Part shown: positions 41,916 to 51,397 of the stretch, in pieces
How positions within the stretch are numbered: position 1 is the stretch's first letter
How the letters are laid out: each line of letters begins with the position of its first letter
Origin: an uncultured Clostridia bacterium
GTDB lineage: Bacteria > Bacillota > Clostridia > Oscillospirales > Acutalibacteraceae
DNA length: 52,767 nt
Direction: 5' to 3'
Assembly: GCA_947166135.1 (NCBI GenBank)
Contig: CAMVDB010000006.1
Span: forward strand, 1 to 52,767
The notes under the pieces: generated by a model
Told to the model about the DNA's origin: nothing
What the model saw: only the letters and a program-made list of their open reading frames with translations
Databases searched by the model: none
Program-made: the position numbers and the translations under genes

Positions 41916-42958
41916 AATTCGATCTTCTCCCCGTTATCGGAGGTGACGATCTCGCCGAGTCGGTAAGCGTCCTCGCCCTGAGCGCGCAGGATTACGAGCA
42001 CCTCGTCAGCCTGATCAGCGGGTACGACGATACTCATGCCGACGCCCATGTTGAAGGTATTGAACATATCGCGCTCGGATATGCCGCCCTTCTCCCGGAT
42101 CAGCTTAAAGATCGGAAGCACGCGGACGTCCGCCTTTCTGATCTTTGCGCACAGACCGTCGGGGATGGAACGCGGGATGTTCTCATAGAAGCCGCCGCCG
42201 GTGATATGGGAGATGCCCTTGACATCGACCTTCTCAAGCAGTGCGAGCACAGGCTTGACATAGATTTTGGTCGGGGTGAGCAGGGTCTCGCCCACGCTCT
42301 TACCGCCGAGCTCTTCTACCGGCGTCTTGATATCGGCGTTCTCGACGTCAAAGACCTTGCGCACCAGCGAAAAGCCGTTACTGTGAACGCCGGAGGACGG
42401 CAGCGCGATGATCACGTCGCCCGCCTGCATCTTCGTATTGTCGATGATCTTATCCTTATCGACCACGCCGGTGCTGTAGCCCGCGAGGTCGTACTCATCC
42501 TCGGGATAGAAACCGGGCATCTCGGCAGTCTCGCCGCCGATCAGCGCCGCGCCGCTCATCACACAGCCGTCGGCAACGCCCTTGACGATATCGGCGATCC
42601 GCTCGGGAACGTTCTTGCCGCAGGCGATGTAGTCGAGAAACAAGAGGGGCTTCGCGCCGACGCATATAATATCGTTGACGCACATCGCCACACAGTCGAT
42701 ACCGACGGTATCGTGCTTATCCATCAGGAAAGCGAGCTTGAGCTTGGTGCCGACGCCGTCGGTACCGCTGACCAGAACCGGCTTGGTGATACCGGTCAGA
42801 TCAAGCTCGAAGAGTCCGCCGAAACCGCCTACGTCGGAGCATACGCCCGCCGTCGCGGTACGCGCGACATGCTGCTTCATCAGCTCGACCGCCTTGTAGC
42901 CGGCGGTGATATCCACGCCCGCCGCGGCGTAAGCTTCTGATTTGGAATTCAAATTCAT
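41909..42958 (-). CDS. purM: Phosphoribosylformylglycinamidine cyclo-ligase
   Basis: 349 residues. PurM (AIR synthetase) closes FGAM to AIR, step 5. Motifs: [73 protein letters not shown] and [15 protein letters not shown], the ATP-binding PurM fold. AAAGGT precedes the ATG at 42958. Its stop overlaps purN. The gap to purF contains a small REP-like hairpin. Confidence 0.96.
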   Translation of the reverse strand: MNLNSKSEAYAAAGVDITAGYKAVELMKQHVARTATAGVCSDVGGFGGLFELDLTGITKPVLVSGTDGVGTKLKLAFLMDKHDTVGIDCVAMCVNDIICVGAKPLLFLDYIACGKNVPERIADIVKGVADGCVMSGAALIGGETAEMPGFYPEDEYDLAGYSTGVVDKDKIIDNTKMQAGDVIIALPSSGVHSNGFSLVRKVFDVENADIKTPVEELGGKSVGETLLTPTKIYVKPVLALLEKVDVKGISHITGGGFYENIPRSIPDGLCAKIRKADVRVLPIFKLIREKGGISERDMFNTFNMGVGMSIVVPADQADEVLVILRAQGEDAYRLGEIVTSDNGEKIELC

Positions 42959-43025
42959 AATTCTACCTTTCTGCTCATGCAAGAGCATTTATAGGAATAA
43001 TGATACTAATCCGTTTTAATCGGTT

Positions 43026-43085
43026 GAGATTGCCACGGCTCCTTTGGGAGCCTCGCAATGACGATTTGTATACGCTCGCAATGAC
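43026..43085. repeat. REP-like hairpin between purM and purF
   Basis: GAGATTGCCAC, a perfect 6-bp hairpin (GGCTCC 43037-43042, GGAGCC 43047-43052), CTCGCAATGAC, then a second GCTCGCAATGAC. This is the GATTGCCACG/CGCAATGAC type widespread in intergenic DNA of gut Firmicutes. Confidence 0.65.
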
Positions 43086-43112
43086 ATTTTATAAAGATGC
43101 GCGCATCCGCCG

Positions 43113-44537
43113 CTATTCTTCACCGTCCCAGCAGTAGGTGCACAGCTCGCACTTATCGAGACCGATCGCCTCGACGATACCGTCAAGGGACTGGAAGTCG
43201 AGAGAATCAAACTTCAGCTTCTCGCATATCGTTTCTCTGAGCCTTTTACCGCGCTCGGTGGCGCCGTCGGAATACTCCCGGATATGGTCGAAGCCCTCTT
43301 CTCCCTCCAGCTCCAGGATCACCCTGCGAGCGATCAGATCCATATCGGAGGTGTTGCGCGAGAAATTGAGGAACTTACAGCCGTACATGATCGGCGGGCA
43401 CGCGGAGCGCATGTGAACGCTCTTGGCGCCGTTCTCATACAGGAACTCGACCGTCTCGCGCAGCTGGGTACCGCGGACGATAGAGTCGTCCACGAACAGC
43501 AGATCCTTGTCCTTGATCAGGTCATAGACCGGGATCTGCTTCATCTTCGCGATCTTGTTGCGGTCGTTCTGGTTGGTGGGCATAAAGGAACGCGACCAGG
43601 TCGGGGTGTACTTGATGAACGCGCGCGCAAAGGGCTTGCCGCTTGCGTTCGCGTAACCGATCGCGTGAGGCGTACCGGAATCGGGCACACCGCCGACGTA
43701 ATCGACGTCGATGTCGCCGAGATTCTCACGGTCGTGCTGTGCCATGATCGCACCGTTGCGATAGCGCATGACCTCAACGTTCACGCCCTCGTAGGTCGAG
43801 GTCGGATAGCCGTAATAGCTCCAGAGGAAGGAGCAGATACGCTTCTTCTTACCGGGCTTTGAGAGCTGCTTGAGGCTATCGGGCGTAAGGCGAACGATCT
43901 CGCCGGGCCCGAGCTCGCGTTCGTCCTCGTAGCCGAGCTTCCGGTACGCGTAGCTCTCGAAGGATACCGCGTAACCGTACTCGCTCTTGCCGATACACAC
44001 AGGCAGTCGTCCTACCTTATCGCGCGCGGCGATCAGCGAGCCGTCCTCGCACATGATCAGGATGTTCTGCGTACCGTCGATGATGTTCTGAGCGAACTTG
44101 ATACCCTCCGCGAAGCTCGACTGCGTATCGATCAGCGCGGCGAGCAGCTCGGTGGTGTTGACCCTGCCGCCGGTCATCGCGTCGAAATGTCCGTAGGAAT
44201 GCTTGAGGTGCTTGTTGATCAGTTCCTCGGCGTTATTGATGATACCGACGCTGCAGATCGCGTAGGTGCCGAGGTGCGAACGGATCAGCATCGGCTGGGG
44301 ATCGGTGTCGGAGATAACGCCGATCGCCGAAGTACCCTGCATCTCTTCGAAAATATGCTCAAACTTCGTACGGAAAGGTGCGTTTTCTATATTGTGGATC
44401 TTGCGTTGTAAGCCGATCTCGGGGTCGTAGGCGGCAAGTCCGCCGCGACGGGTACCGAGATGGGAGTGGTAGTCAACGCCGAAAAACACATCCATCATAC
44501 AATCCTCGGTGGATGTGATACCGAAAAAGCCTCCCAT
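43113..44537 (-). CDS. purF: PurF-type amidophosphoribosyltransferase homologue with degenerate glutaminase site
   Basis: 474 residues, PurF length. PurF makes phosphoribosylamine from PRPP and glutamine, step 1. The PRPP half is intact (LLFVDDSIVRGTQL at about 346-359), and Fe-S-type cysteines remain (ICSFLW, ACPP, CELCTYC at the end). The N-terminal glutaminase half begins MGGFFGITS, without the Cys that is the N-terminal nucleophile of class II amidotransferases; RYST-G and HNGN counterparts are also lost (ISDTDPQP, SVGIINNAEEL). It probably uses ammonia or does a different job. GGAGGT precedes the ATG at 44537. Other domain features (GTRRGG, QP) align well. Confidence 0.85.
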   Translation of the reverse strand: MGGFFGITSTEDCMMDVFFGVDYHSHLGTRRGGLAAYDPEIGLQRKIHNIENAPFRTKFEHIFEEMQGTSAIGVISDTDPQPMLIRSHLGTYAICSVGIINNAEELINKHLKHSYGHFDAMTGGRVNTTELLAALIDTQSSFAEGIKFAQNIIDGTQNILIMCEDGSLIAARDKVGRLPVCIGKSEYGYAVSFESYAYRKLGYEDERELGPGEIVRLTPDSLKQLSKPGKKKRICSFLWSYYGYPTSTYEGVNVEVMRYRNGAIMAQHDRENLGDIDVDYVGGVPDSGTPHAIGYANASGKPFARAFIKYTPTWSRSFMPTNQNDRNKIAKMKQIPVYDLIKDKDLLFVDDSIVRGTQLRETVEFLYENGAKSVHMRSACPPIMYGCKFLNFSRNTSDMDLIARRVILELEGEEGFDHIREYSDGATERGKRLRETICEKLKFDSLDFQSLDGIVEAIGLDKCELCTYCWDGEE

Positions 44538-44549
44538 ATTTACCTCCAA

Positions 44550-44677
44550 ATAATCGGTGAATAGTGAATGACTGACGGTGAATGGTATTGAGAAACGCTG
44601 ACGCGTTCCGGATTTCTAAAATTCGGGTGCGGGCAGCGCCCGCCCTTCACCATTCATCGTTCGCTGTTCACCCGTTT
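44550..44677. repeat. Structured intergenic repeat between purE and purF
   Basis: Imperfect inverted arms (GGTGAATAGTGAATGA and the complement of TTCGCTGTTCACC) surround a core CGGGTGCGG...CCGCCCTTCAC (44624-44650) shared with 28995-29019 and 48885-48909. Confidence 0.6.
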
Positions 44678-45166
44678 TTATAATCTGTCCGCGATGCCCG
44701 CGTCCTTCTCTAAGACGACCGCGGCGTCAGCCTTGCGCTTATCGTCGAGCTTCTTCGCAAGCTCCTTATCCTCTACCGCGAGGATCTGAGCGGCGAGCAG
44801 TGCGGCGTTCGCGGCACCGTTGAGGGCGACAGTCGCGACCGGGATACCGGTGGGCATCTGCACGGTGGACAGAAGGGCGTCCAGACCATCCATCATCCCG
44901 CCCTTACAGGGGATACCGATGACGGGCAGGGTAGTGTTTGCGGCGATCGCACCGGCTAAGTGCGCCGCCATACCCGCCGCCGCGATCAGAACACCGAAGC
45001 CGTTCTCACGGGCGCTCAGCGCGAAGTCACGCGCCTCCACCGGTGTGCGGTGAGCGGAATATACATGTACCTCATAGGGTACACCGAGGGTCGTCAGCAT
45101 GTCGGTCGCCTTCTTGACGATCGGCAGATCGCTGTCCGAACCCATGATAATACCGATTTTTTTCAT
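44678..45166 (-). CDS. purE: N5-carboxyaminoimidazole ribonucleotide mutase (class I PurE)
   Basis: 162 residues. It rearranges N5-CAIR to CAIR, step 6. Motifs: IIMGSDSDLPIVKKA, VYSAHRTP (catalytic His) and AAAGMAAHLAGAIA. The ATG at 45166 has TTTGGAGG 6 nt upstream. No purK is seen in the window, so the N5-CAIR source lies elsewhere or CO2 is used directly. It follows guaB after a 181-nt gap filled by a MITE-like element. Confidence 0.95.
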   Translation of the reverse strand: MKKIGIIMGSDSDLPIVKKATDMLTTLGVPYEVHVYSAHRTPVEARDFALSARENGFGVLIAAAGMAAHLAGAIAANTTLPVIGIPCKGGMMDGLDALLSTVQMPTGIPVATVALNGAANAALLAAQILAVEDKELAKKLDDKRKADAAVVLEKDAGIADRL

Positions 45167-45187
45167 AGTTACCTCCAAACTCATTAA

Positions 45188-45340
45188 GCCTCCCTTTCCT
45201 AAGGGAGGTGGCTCCGAAGGAGCCGGAGGGTTGACTCATTGACAGACATATTTCTTATTAACAGTCGTATGCTCTCAGCGTATCAACCCTCAGTCAGCGT
45301 CAACAAGTTGCCGCTGACAGCTCCCTTGAGAAAGGGAGCC
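45188..45340. repeat. MITE-like element between guaB and purE
   Basis: About 153 bp with related ends: GCCTCCCTTTCCTAAGGGAG at one side and the inverse of CTCCCTTGAGAAAGGGAGCC at the other, each end itself a small hairpin, plus subterminal GGAGGGTTGA / TCAACCCTC. No coding sequence. A known type of short mobile repeat in gut Firmicutes, as I recall. Confidence 0.75.
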
Positions 45341-45347
45341 GTTGTTC

Positions 45348-46853
45348 TTACTTCATCGCGGAGCTCTTATCCTTCTGGATAACGTCGTGAGCGCCGCCCT
45401 CGACGATCGAGGTGGCGGAGACGAGGGTGAGCTTCGCCTTCTGCTGTAATTCGCGGATGGTCAGCGCGCCGCAGTTGCACATGGTCGACTTGACCTTGGA
45501 GAGCGACAGCGCGACGTTGTCCTTTAAGGAACCCGCATAAGGCACGAGGGAATCGACGCCCTCTTCGAAGCTGAGCTTCTTGTCGCCGCCGAGGTCGTAG
45601 CGCTGCCAGTTGCGCGCGCGCTGGGAACCCTCGCCCCAGTACTCCTTATAATAGGTGCCGTTGATGCTAACCTTATTGGAGGGGCTTTCATCAAAGCGGG
45701 CGAAATAACGGCCCAGCATGATGAAGTCAGCGCCCATCGCCAGCGCCAGCGTGATATGATGATCGTATACGATACCGCCGTCGGAGCAGACGGGGATGTA
45801 CACGCCGGTTTCTTCAAAATACTTATCTCTCTCGGCGCAGACCTCGATCAGCGCGGTCGCCTGGCCGCGTCCGATACCCTTGGTCTCGCGGGTGATACAG
45901 ATGGAGCCGCCGCCGATACCGACCTTGATGAAGTCGGCGCCGCAGTCGGCGAGATAACGGAAGCCCTCGGCGTCAACGACGTTGCCCGCGCCGACCTTGA
46001 CGGTGTCGCCGTAGTGCTCACGGATCCAGTCGATGGTCAGCTTCTGCCACTCCGAGAAGCCCTCGGAGGAGTCGATGCACAGTACATCGGCGCCCGCCTC
46101 GATCAGGGCGGGGACGCGCTCGGCGTAGTCACGGGTATTGATACCGGCGCCGACCACATAGCGCTTATGCTCGTCGAGGAGCTCGTTGGGATTCTGCTTA
46201 TGGCTGTCGTAGTCCTTGCGGAATACGAAGTAGCGCATTCTGCCGTCCTTGGTGATGACGGGCAGGGAGTTGAGCTTATGGTCCCAGATCAGGTCGTTGC
46301 ACTCGCTGAGGGTAGCGCCCTCATAAGCATAGATCAGCTTGTCGAAGGGGGTCATGAAGTCCGAGACCTTCTCCGACTGATCCATACGGCTGATACGGTA
46401 GTCGCGGCTGGTAACGACGCCGAGCAGCTTGCCGTCGGGAGCGCCGCCCTCGGTCACGGCGAGGGTGGAGTGACCGGTACGACGGGTCAGCTCGATGACG
46501 TCGGCGAGGGTCGCGTCGGGACGGATGTTGCTGTCGCTCTGGACAAAGCCCGCCTTATAGCTCTTGGCTCTCTTGACCATCGCCGCCTCGTCCTCTACGC
46601 TCTGGGAGCCGTAGATGAAACTCACGCCGCCCTGGGTCGCGAGGGCTACGGCGAGGCGGTCGCCGGATACCGCCTGCATGATCGCGGAGACCAGCGGGAT
46701 ATTCATGGTGATCGCGCTCTCCTCCCCCTTCTTATACTTGACCAGCGGGGTCTTGAGGGTGACGTTCGCGGGGATGCACTCCGAGGACGAGTAGCCCGGG
46801 ATCAGCAGATATTCGTTAAAAGTATGTGCGGGTTCATTGATAAAGGTTGCCAT
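45348..46853 (-). CDS. guaB: IMP dehydrogenase
   Basis: 501 residues. It oxidises IMP to XMP with NAD, the first guanine-specific step. TIM-barrel with a CBS pair (about residues 100-220) inserted. Active-site loop [12 protein letters not shown] with Cys319, then the flap pair Arg-Tyr in NWQRYDLGG. The loop has Ile where many have Thr (CTTR). The ATG begins one base after the pyrI stop codon, so the gene joins the pyrimidine and purine parts of the array and is probably translationally coupled to pyrI. AGAGGAT is the ribosome site. Confidence 0.93.
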   Translation of the reverse strand: MATFINEPAHTFNEYLLIPGYSSSECIPANVTLKTPLVKYKKGEESAITMNIPLVSAIMQAVSGDRLAVALATQGGVSFIYGSQSVEDEAAMVKRAKSYKAGFVQSDSNIRPDATLADVIELTRRTGHSTLAVTEGGAPDGKLLGVVTSRDYRISRMDQSEKVSDFMTPFDKLIYAYEGATLSECNDLIWDHKLNSLPVITKDGRMRYFVFRKDYDSHKQNPNELLDEHKRYVVGAGINTRDYAERVPALIEAGADVLCIDSSEGFSEWQKLTIDWIREHYGDTVKVGAGNVVDAEGFRYLADCGADFIKVGIGGGSICITRETKGIGRGQATALIEVCAERDKYFEETGVYIPVCSDGGIVYDHHITLALAMGADFIMLGRYFARFDESPSNKVSINGTYYKEYWGEGSQRARNWQRYDLGGDKKLSFEEGVDSLVPYAGSLKDNVALSLSKVKSTMCNCGALTIRELQQKAKLTLVSATSIVEGGAHDVIQKDKSSAMK

Positions 46854-47279
46854 TTAAATGATCCTCTCTTCCTTGGTTTCGCAATAGATACAGCGGTATA
46901 CCTTGTTCTCTTTATCGGTAAGCTTGAACACGTGATCAAGCTCCTGTTCGGTTGTGGTGATACAGCGGGGATTCTTGCAGCGGATGACGTTGGTCAGCAT
47001 CGACGGCATGCGGATGTTCATCTTCTCGGCACGCTCGCCGTTCTTGATGATATTGACGGTCGCGCCGGGGTCGATATAGCCGATCACGTCGATATTAACG
47101 GGGATATCCGCGTCGATCTTGATGATGTCCTTACGCCCCATCTTCTTGCTCTGGACGTTCTTGATGATCGCGATCGAGCAGTCGAGCTCGTCGAGATTCA
47201 AGAGATCATAGAGCTTCATGCCCTTACCGGCAGTGATGTGGTCGATCACGATACCGTTCTGAATAGAGTCGATGTTCAT
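46854..47279 (-). CDS. pyrI: Aspartate carbamoyltransferase regulatory subunit
   Basis: 141 residues. PyrI binds ATP/CTP and sets the allostery of PyrB. N-terminal allosteric domain ([20 protein letters not shown], read in parts) and C-terminal zinc domain with CKNPRC and CIYC, four Cys ligands. It overlaps pyrB by 4 nt (ATGA). Its presence means this organism has a class B PyrB-PyrI holoenzyme with nucleotide feedback. guaB follows directly. Confidence 0.95.
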   Translation of the reverse strand: MNIDSIQNGIVIDHITAGKGMKLYDLLNLDELDCSIAIIKNVQSKKMGRKDIIKIDADIPVNIDVIGYIDPGATVNIIKNGERAEKMNIRMPSMLTNVIRCKNPRCITTTEQELDHVFKLTDKENKVYRCIYCETKEERII

Positions 47280-48199
47280 ATCGTGCCCGCCTCCTTCAAG
47301 AGTTTTAAGATCAGCGCCATGCGCATGTACTTGCCGTTTGCGACCTGCTTGAAGTAGCAGGCGCGGGGATCGCTGTCAATCGCGACGCTGATCTCGTTGA
47401 CGCGGGGCAGCGGATGCATGATCGCGAGATCCTTCTTCGCGTTCCTAAGCTTCTCGGGGGTGAGGATATAGCTGTCCTTGAGGCGAAGGTAATCCTCCTC
47501 GTTGAAGAAACGCTCGCGCTGGACGCGGGTCATGTAGAGGATGTCGAGATCGGGCATCGCGCCCTCGAGATCGGTGGTCTGTACATAGGGGATGCGCTTC
47601 TTCTTGAGCACATCCTTCTTGACGTAGCTCGGGACCTTCAGCTCCTCGGGAGAGATCAGCACGAACTTGATCCCCTCATAGCGGGACATCGCGTTGATTA
47701 GCGAATGGACGGTTCTGCCGAACTTGAGGTCGCCGCACAGACCGATGGTCATATTGTTCATATCGCCGCGCTCGCGGTAGATCGTAAGCAGATCGGCGAG
47801 GGTCTGGGTCGGGTGGTTGTGACCGCCGTCGCCCGCGTTGATGACGGGGATGCTCGCCGCGCGGGAGGCGACCAGCGCCGCGCCCTCCTTGGGATGGCGC
47901 ATGGCGATGATATCGGCGTAGCAGGAAACGGTCTTGGCGGTATCGGCGACGGACTCGCCCTTGGCGGCGGAGCTTGCGCCCGCCGAGGAGACCGAGATCA
48001 CGTTGCCGCCCAGCTCGTACATCGCCGCCTCAAAGCTCAGGCGGGTACGGGTCGAGGGCTCAAAGAAAAGGGTGGCGAGCTTCTTGTGGCGGCACGCCTC
48101 CTGATATTTTTCGGGGTTGTCTATGATGTCGCAGGCAGTCTGCATAAGCTCCTCGAGCTCCTGCACACTCAGATCGACGATATCGAGTACACTTCTCAT
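47276..48199 (-). CDS. pyrB: Aspartate carbamoyltransferase catalytic subunit
   Basis: 307 residues. PyrB makes carbamoyl-aspartate. Motifs: [13 protein letters not shown] (carbamoyl-phosphate site), [18 protein letters not shown] and HPLPRVNEI. It overlaps pyrE by 4 nt upstream and pyrI by 4 nt downstream, so all three are translationally coupled. Confidence 0.96.
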   Translation of the reverse strand: MRSVLDIVDLSVQELEELMQTACDIIDNPEKYQEACRHKKLATLFFEPSTRTRLSFEAAMYELGGNVISVSSAGASSAAKGESVADTAKTVSCYADIIAMRHPKEGAALVASRAASIPVINAGDGGHNHPTQTLADLLTIYRERGDMNNMTIGLCGDLKFGRTVHSLINAMSRYEGIKFVLISPEELKVPSYVKKDVLKKKRIPYVQTTDLEGAMPDLDILYMTRVQRERFFNEEDYLRLKDSYILTPEKLRNAKKDLAIMHPLPRVNEISVAIDSDPRACYFKQVANGKYMRMALILKLLKEAGTI

Positions 48200-48840
48200 G
48201 CGTTTGCTCCGATCCAGCTTTCATCCGAGGGATTGTTTCGGAATCTGATCAGTCGCTCGACGTCCTCGGGACGGATATAACCGTCCTCGGCGGCGACATC
48301 GGCAATCACGTCGAAGTTGGTCAGAGAGATGTTCTTCACATCAGCTGCAGCGAGTCGGTCGAGACCCTTCTGCATACCGTAGGTGAAAATGGACACGATG
48401 CCCAGAACCTCGGCGCCCGCCTCGCGGAGCACGTCGACGACCTCGAGCACCGAACCGCCGGTCGAGATCAGATCCTCGACGACGACGACCTTCTGACCCT
48501 TCTCCAGTCTGCCTTCGATCTGGTTCTGTCTGCCGTGATCCTTGTGACCGGAGCGGACATAGCCCATCGGCAGGCCCATGATATGGGCGGTGATGGCGGC
48601 GTGGGCGATGCCCGCGGTGGAGGTACCCATCAGCACCTCGACATCGGGATAATTCTCACGGATAAGCTGTGCCAAGCCCTCCTCGACGTCGGTACGGACG
48701 TCCTTATCCGAGAGAGTGAGACGGTTGTCACAGTAGACAGGGCTCTTGATGCCGCTCGCCCAGGTGAAGGGCTCCTCGGGGCGGAAGAATACCGCCTTTA
48801 TCTTTAATAAATCCTTTGCGATCTTTACATTCAGTTCCAT
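48196..48840 (-). CDS. pyrE: Orotate phosphoribosyltransferase
   Basis: 214 residues. PyrE joins orotate and PRPP to OMP. Motifs: [17 protein letters not shown] and [21 protein letters not shown] (PRPP loop). AAAAGGAG lies 7 nt before the ATG at 48840; the longer frame back to 48906 would run into the repeat. It overlaps pyrB by 4 nt. A 119-nt repeat-filled gap separates it from pyrF. Confidence 0.95.
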   Translation of the reverse strand: MELNVKIAKDLLKIKAVFFRPEEPFTWASGIKSPVYCDNRLTLSDKDVRTDVEEGLAQLIRENYPDVEVLMGTSTAGIAHAAITAHIMGLPMGYVRSGHKDHGRQNQIEGRLEKGQKVVVVEDLISTGGSVLEVVDVLREAGAEVLGIVSIFTYGMQKGLDRLAAADVKNISLTNFDVIADVAAEDGYIRPEDVERLIRFRNNPSDESWIGANA

Positions 48841-48851
48841 AATATGCTCCT

Positions 48852-48958
48852 TTTCAGATAACAGAGAAAAGAGAAAAGAGAACAGTGAAGGGCGGGATAC
48901 CCGCACCCGATCAAATATCTGTACTCTCTTATCTGTTACCTGTAATCTGTTATCTATT
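48852..48958. repeat. Structured intergenic repeat between pyrF and pyrE
   Basis: Inverted arms AGATAACAGAGAA... and ...CTGTAATCTGTTATCT surround the core GTGAAGGGCGGG...CCCGCACCCG (48885-48909), in opposite orientation to the copies at 28995 and 44624. Confidence 0.65.
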
Positions 48959-48959
48959 C

Positions 48960-49664
48960 TTATCCTACAAATTCTTCTACGCAGCGTCGGTATGCCGCTA
49001 CGGGGTCATCCGCCTGGGTGATCGGTCTGCCGACGACGATATAGTCGGAGCCGATCTCTTTCGCCGCGGCGGGAGTCATGACGCGCTTCTGGTCGCCGAT
49101 ATCGCCGTCCGCGAAGCGTACGCCCGGGGTGACGGTGAGGAAGTCCTTACCGCAGGTATCGTGTACCTTACCCGCCTCCAAGGGGGAGCAGACAACGCCG
49201 TCAAGTCCGCTTTCCTCGGCGCACTTGGCGTAATGCATCACGACCTTGTCGATCGGCTCGCGGATGAGCAGATCGCTCTCCATCGCCTCCTGATCGGTGG
49301 AGGTCAGCTGAGTCACGGCGATCAGGAGGGGTCGGGTACCGTCCTCGCGGGTGAGTCCCTCGAGCGCCGCCTGCATCATGCGCTTGGTGCCGCCTGCGTG
49401 CAGGTTGGTGATATCGACGTCGAGGCGGCTGAGCACCGCCATCGCCTTCTTCACGGTGTTGGGGATATCGTGGAGCTTGAGGTCGAGGAAGATCTTGTGA
49501 CCTCTGCGCTTGATCTCGCGCACGATCTCGGGACCTTCGGCATAATACAGCTCCATGCCGATCTTGACGAAGGGCTTACGCGCCTCGTCCTTGAATTTGT
49601 CGAGGAAGTCAAAGACTGCCTCAGCGGACGAAAAGTCGCATGCTACGATGACGTCCTTACCCAT
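48960..49664 (-). CDS. pyrF: Orotidine 5'-phosphate decarboxylase
   Basis: 234 residues. PyrF decarboxylates OMP to UMP. Motifs: VIVACDFSS at the N-terminus, [16 protein letters not shown] (catalytic Lys/Asp/Lys set), and the phosphate site near [18 protein letters not shown]. It overlaps pyrD by 8 nt, so it is translationally coupled. No loss of the key residues was seen. Confidence 0.95.
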   Translation of the reverse strand: MGKDVIVACDFSSAEAVFDFLDKFKDEARKPFVKIGMELYYAEGPEIVREIKRRGHKIFLDLKLHDIPNTVKKAMAVLSRLDVDITNLHAGGTKRMMQAALEGLTREDGTRPLLIAVTQLTSTDQEAMESDLLIREPIDKVVMHYAKCAEESGLDGVVCSPLEAGKVHDTCGKDFLTVTPGVRFADGDIGDQKRVMTPAAAKEIGSDYIVVGRPITQADDPVAAYRRCVEEFVG

Positions 49665-50574
49665 TATTAACGCCTCCTATCAGGTCTTTCAGGTTTTCTA
49701 TTTTATATGTATCCATCGCGGCGGGAAGCTCTTCGACGAGCTTTTTGCACGCCATGGGATCGATCAGGTTTTGTGCGCCGACCTCAACTGCCGTCGCACC
49801 GGCGAGCATCATCTCAAGCACATTCTCGGGCGTACTCACGCCACCGCCGCCCACGATCGGGATATTGACGGCGTTCGCGACCTGGTACACCATCCGAAGC
49901 GCGACCGGGAAGATCGCGGGGCCGGAGAAGCCGCCCATCGTATTCGCGATGACGGGCTTGCGCGTTTTCAGGTCGATGCGCATACCGAGCAGGGTATTGA
50001 TCAGGCTGATACCGTCAGCACCCGCCGCCTCGCACGCCTTGGCGATCGCGGCGATATCGGTGACGTTGGGGCTCAGCTTGACCAGCACGGGCTTTGAGGT
50101 GACCGCCTTGACGGCGGCAACGACCTCAGCCGCCGCCTGAGGGTCGGTGCCGAAGCTCATCCCGCCGCCGTGAACGTTGGGACAGCTGACATTGACCTCC
50201 AGCCAGCCGACCTGCGGCTCTTTATCCAATAAAGCGCAGGTGTAGGCGTAGTCCTCGACCGAAAAGCCGCTGACGTTCGCCATCACGGGCTTATGAAAGC
50301 ATTTTTTCAGCTTCGGCAGCTCCTCGCTGATGACCTTATCCACGCCGGGATTTTGCAGTCCGACAGCGTTGATCATACCCGCGGTACACTCGGCGATACG
50401 CGGGGTAGGATTGCCGAAACGCGGATCGCGGGTCGTGCCCTTGAAGGAGAAGGTGCCCAGTATATTGATATCGTAGATCTCGGCGAACTCGTAGCCGTAT
50501 CCGAAGGTGCCGGAGGCGGGGATGATCGGGTTATCGAGCTCGATACCGCAGAGGTTCACACTCAGTCTGCCCAT
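49657..50574 (-). CDS. pyrD: Dihydroorotate dehydrogenase, class 1B catalytic subunit
   Basis: 305 residues. PyrD oxidises dihydroorotate to orotate with FMN. Motifs: [36 protein letters not shown] (active-site Cys, as in class 1) and [23 protein letters not shown] (FMN-phosphate site). The neighbour PyrK marks it as the 1B type, which passes electrons to NAD through PyrK. It overlaps pyrK by 13 nt and pyrF by 8 nt. Confidence 0.95.
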   Translation of the reverse strand: MGRLSVNLCGIELDNPIIPASGTFGYGYEFAEIYDINILGTFSFKGTTRDPRFGNPTPRIAECTAGMINAVGLQNPGVDKVISEELPKLKKCFHKPVMANVSGFSVEDYAYTCALLDKEPQVGWLEVNVSCPNVHGGGMSFGTDPQAAAEVVAAVKAVTSKPVLVKLSPNVTDIAAIAKACEAAGADGISLINTLLGMRIDLKTRKPVIANTMGGFSGPAIFPVALRMVYQVANAVNIPIVGGGGVSTPENVLEMMLAGATAVEVGAQNLIDPMACKKLVEELPAAMDTYKIENLKDLIGGVNNG

Positions 50575-51296
50575 AAGATCTCCTCCTTCCTCAGTACGGG
50601 ACCGTCCTTGCAGATACGCTTATAGCCGGTGATGGTCTTGCACGAGCAGCCCATGCACGCGCCGAAGCCGCAGCCCATCCGCTCCTCAAAGCTGAACTGA
50701 CCCGAGGTCACAGTCGCCCGATAGAGCGCTCTGAACATCGGCATCGGTCCGCAGGTGTAGAAGTAAGTATAGTGCGAGGGCAGCGCGTCGGTAACGAAGC
50801 CTTTTACGCCGCGCGAGCCGTCGACGGTCGCGACGGTGACGTCACAGCCGAGAGAACGGAACTCATCTTCATAAAAGACCTCGTCGGCGGTGTTGAAGCC
50901 GAGCACGACGTGTACGGTCTTACCCTGTGCGAGCAGTCGCTTGGCGAGCAGGTACATCGGCGGTACGCCGACCCCGCCGCCTACTAAAAGGGGTTCATCC
51001 CCCGCGGGCGTGAGGTCATAGCCGTTGCCCAGCCCCGTCAGGAGCTTCAGCTGCGTGCCTTCGGGCATTTCGCTCATGGCGGCGGTACCCTTGCCGACCA
51101 CCTTGTAGATCAGTGTCAGCACGTCGCCCTCGACGTCGCAGACGGAGATCGGGCGGCGCAGGTAGAAGCCGTCGAGCTGTATATTGACGAATTCCCCGGC
51201 GTTTTTTACCGCCGAGGTATCGCCGCGAAGGAGCATCCGATAGACGTCCTTCGCGATTTTCTTGTTTTCAATAATGGTAAAAATCGAATCTTGCAT
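50562..51296 (-). CDS. pyrK: Dihydroorotate dehydrogenase electron-transfer subunit
   Basis: 244 residues. PyrK carries FAD and a 2Fe-2S cluster and transfers electrons from PyrD to NAD. FAD domain with FYLRRPISVCDVEGD, NAD domain with PLLVGGGVGVPPMYLLAKRL and TCGPMPMFRAL, C-terminal cluster motif CGFGACMGCSC then a further Cys. It overlaps pyrD by 13 nt. No strong ribosome site is seen just upstream. The 101-nt gap to carB shows no clear structure. Confidence 0.95.
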   Translation of the reverse strand: MQDSIFTIIENKKIAKDVYRMLLRGDTSAVKNAGEFVNIQLDGFYLRRPISVCDVEGDVLTLIYKVVGKGTAAMSEMPEGTQLKLLTGLGNGYDLTPAGDEPLLVGGGVGVPPMYLLAKRLLAQGKTVHVVLGFNTADEVFYEDEFRSLGCDVTVATVDGSRGVKGFVTDALPSHYTYFYTCGPMPMFRALYRATVTSGQFSFEERMGCGFGACMGCSCKTITGYKRICKDGPVLRKEEILWAD

Positions 51297-51397
51297 AGGT
51301 TCACCGAACGTTAATTATTTTTTCACGCTTGACCCGCCGTTACGGATTATTCAGCAAATCGCTGCCCTTTGTAAAAGGCGGGATACAGACGCGCGCG

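Noticed and set aside
51297-51397. PyrR site between carB and pyrK
   Set aside because: No GNGA-type loop or terminator was found in this 101-nt gap.
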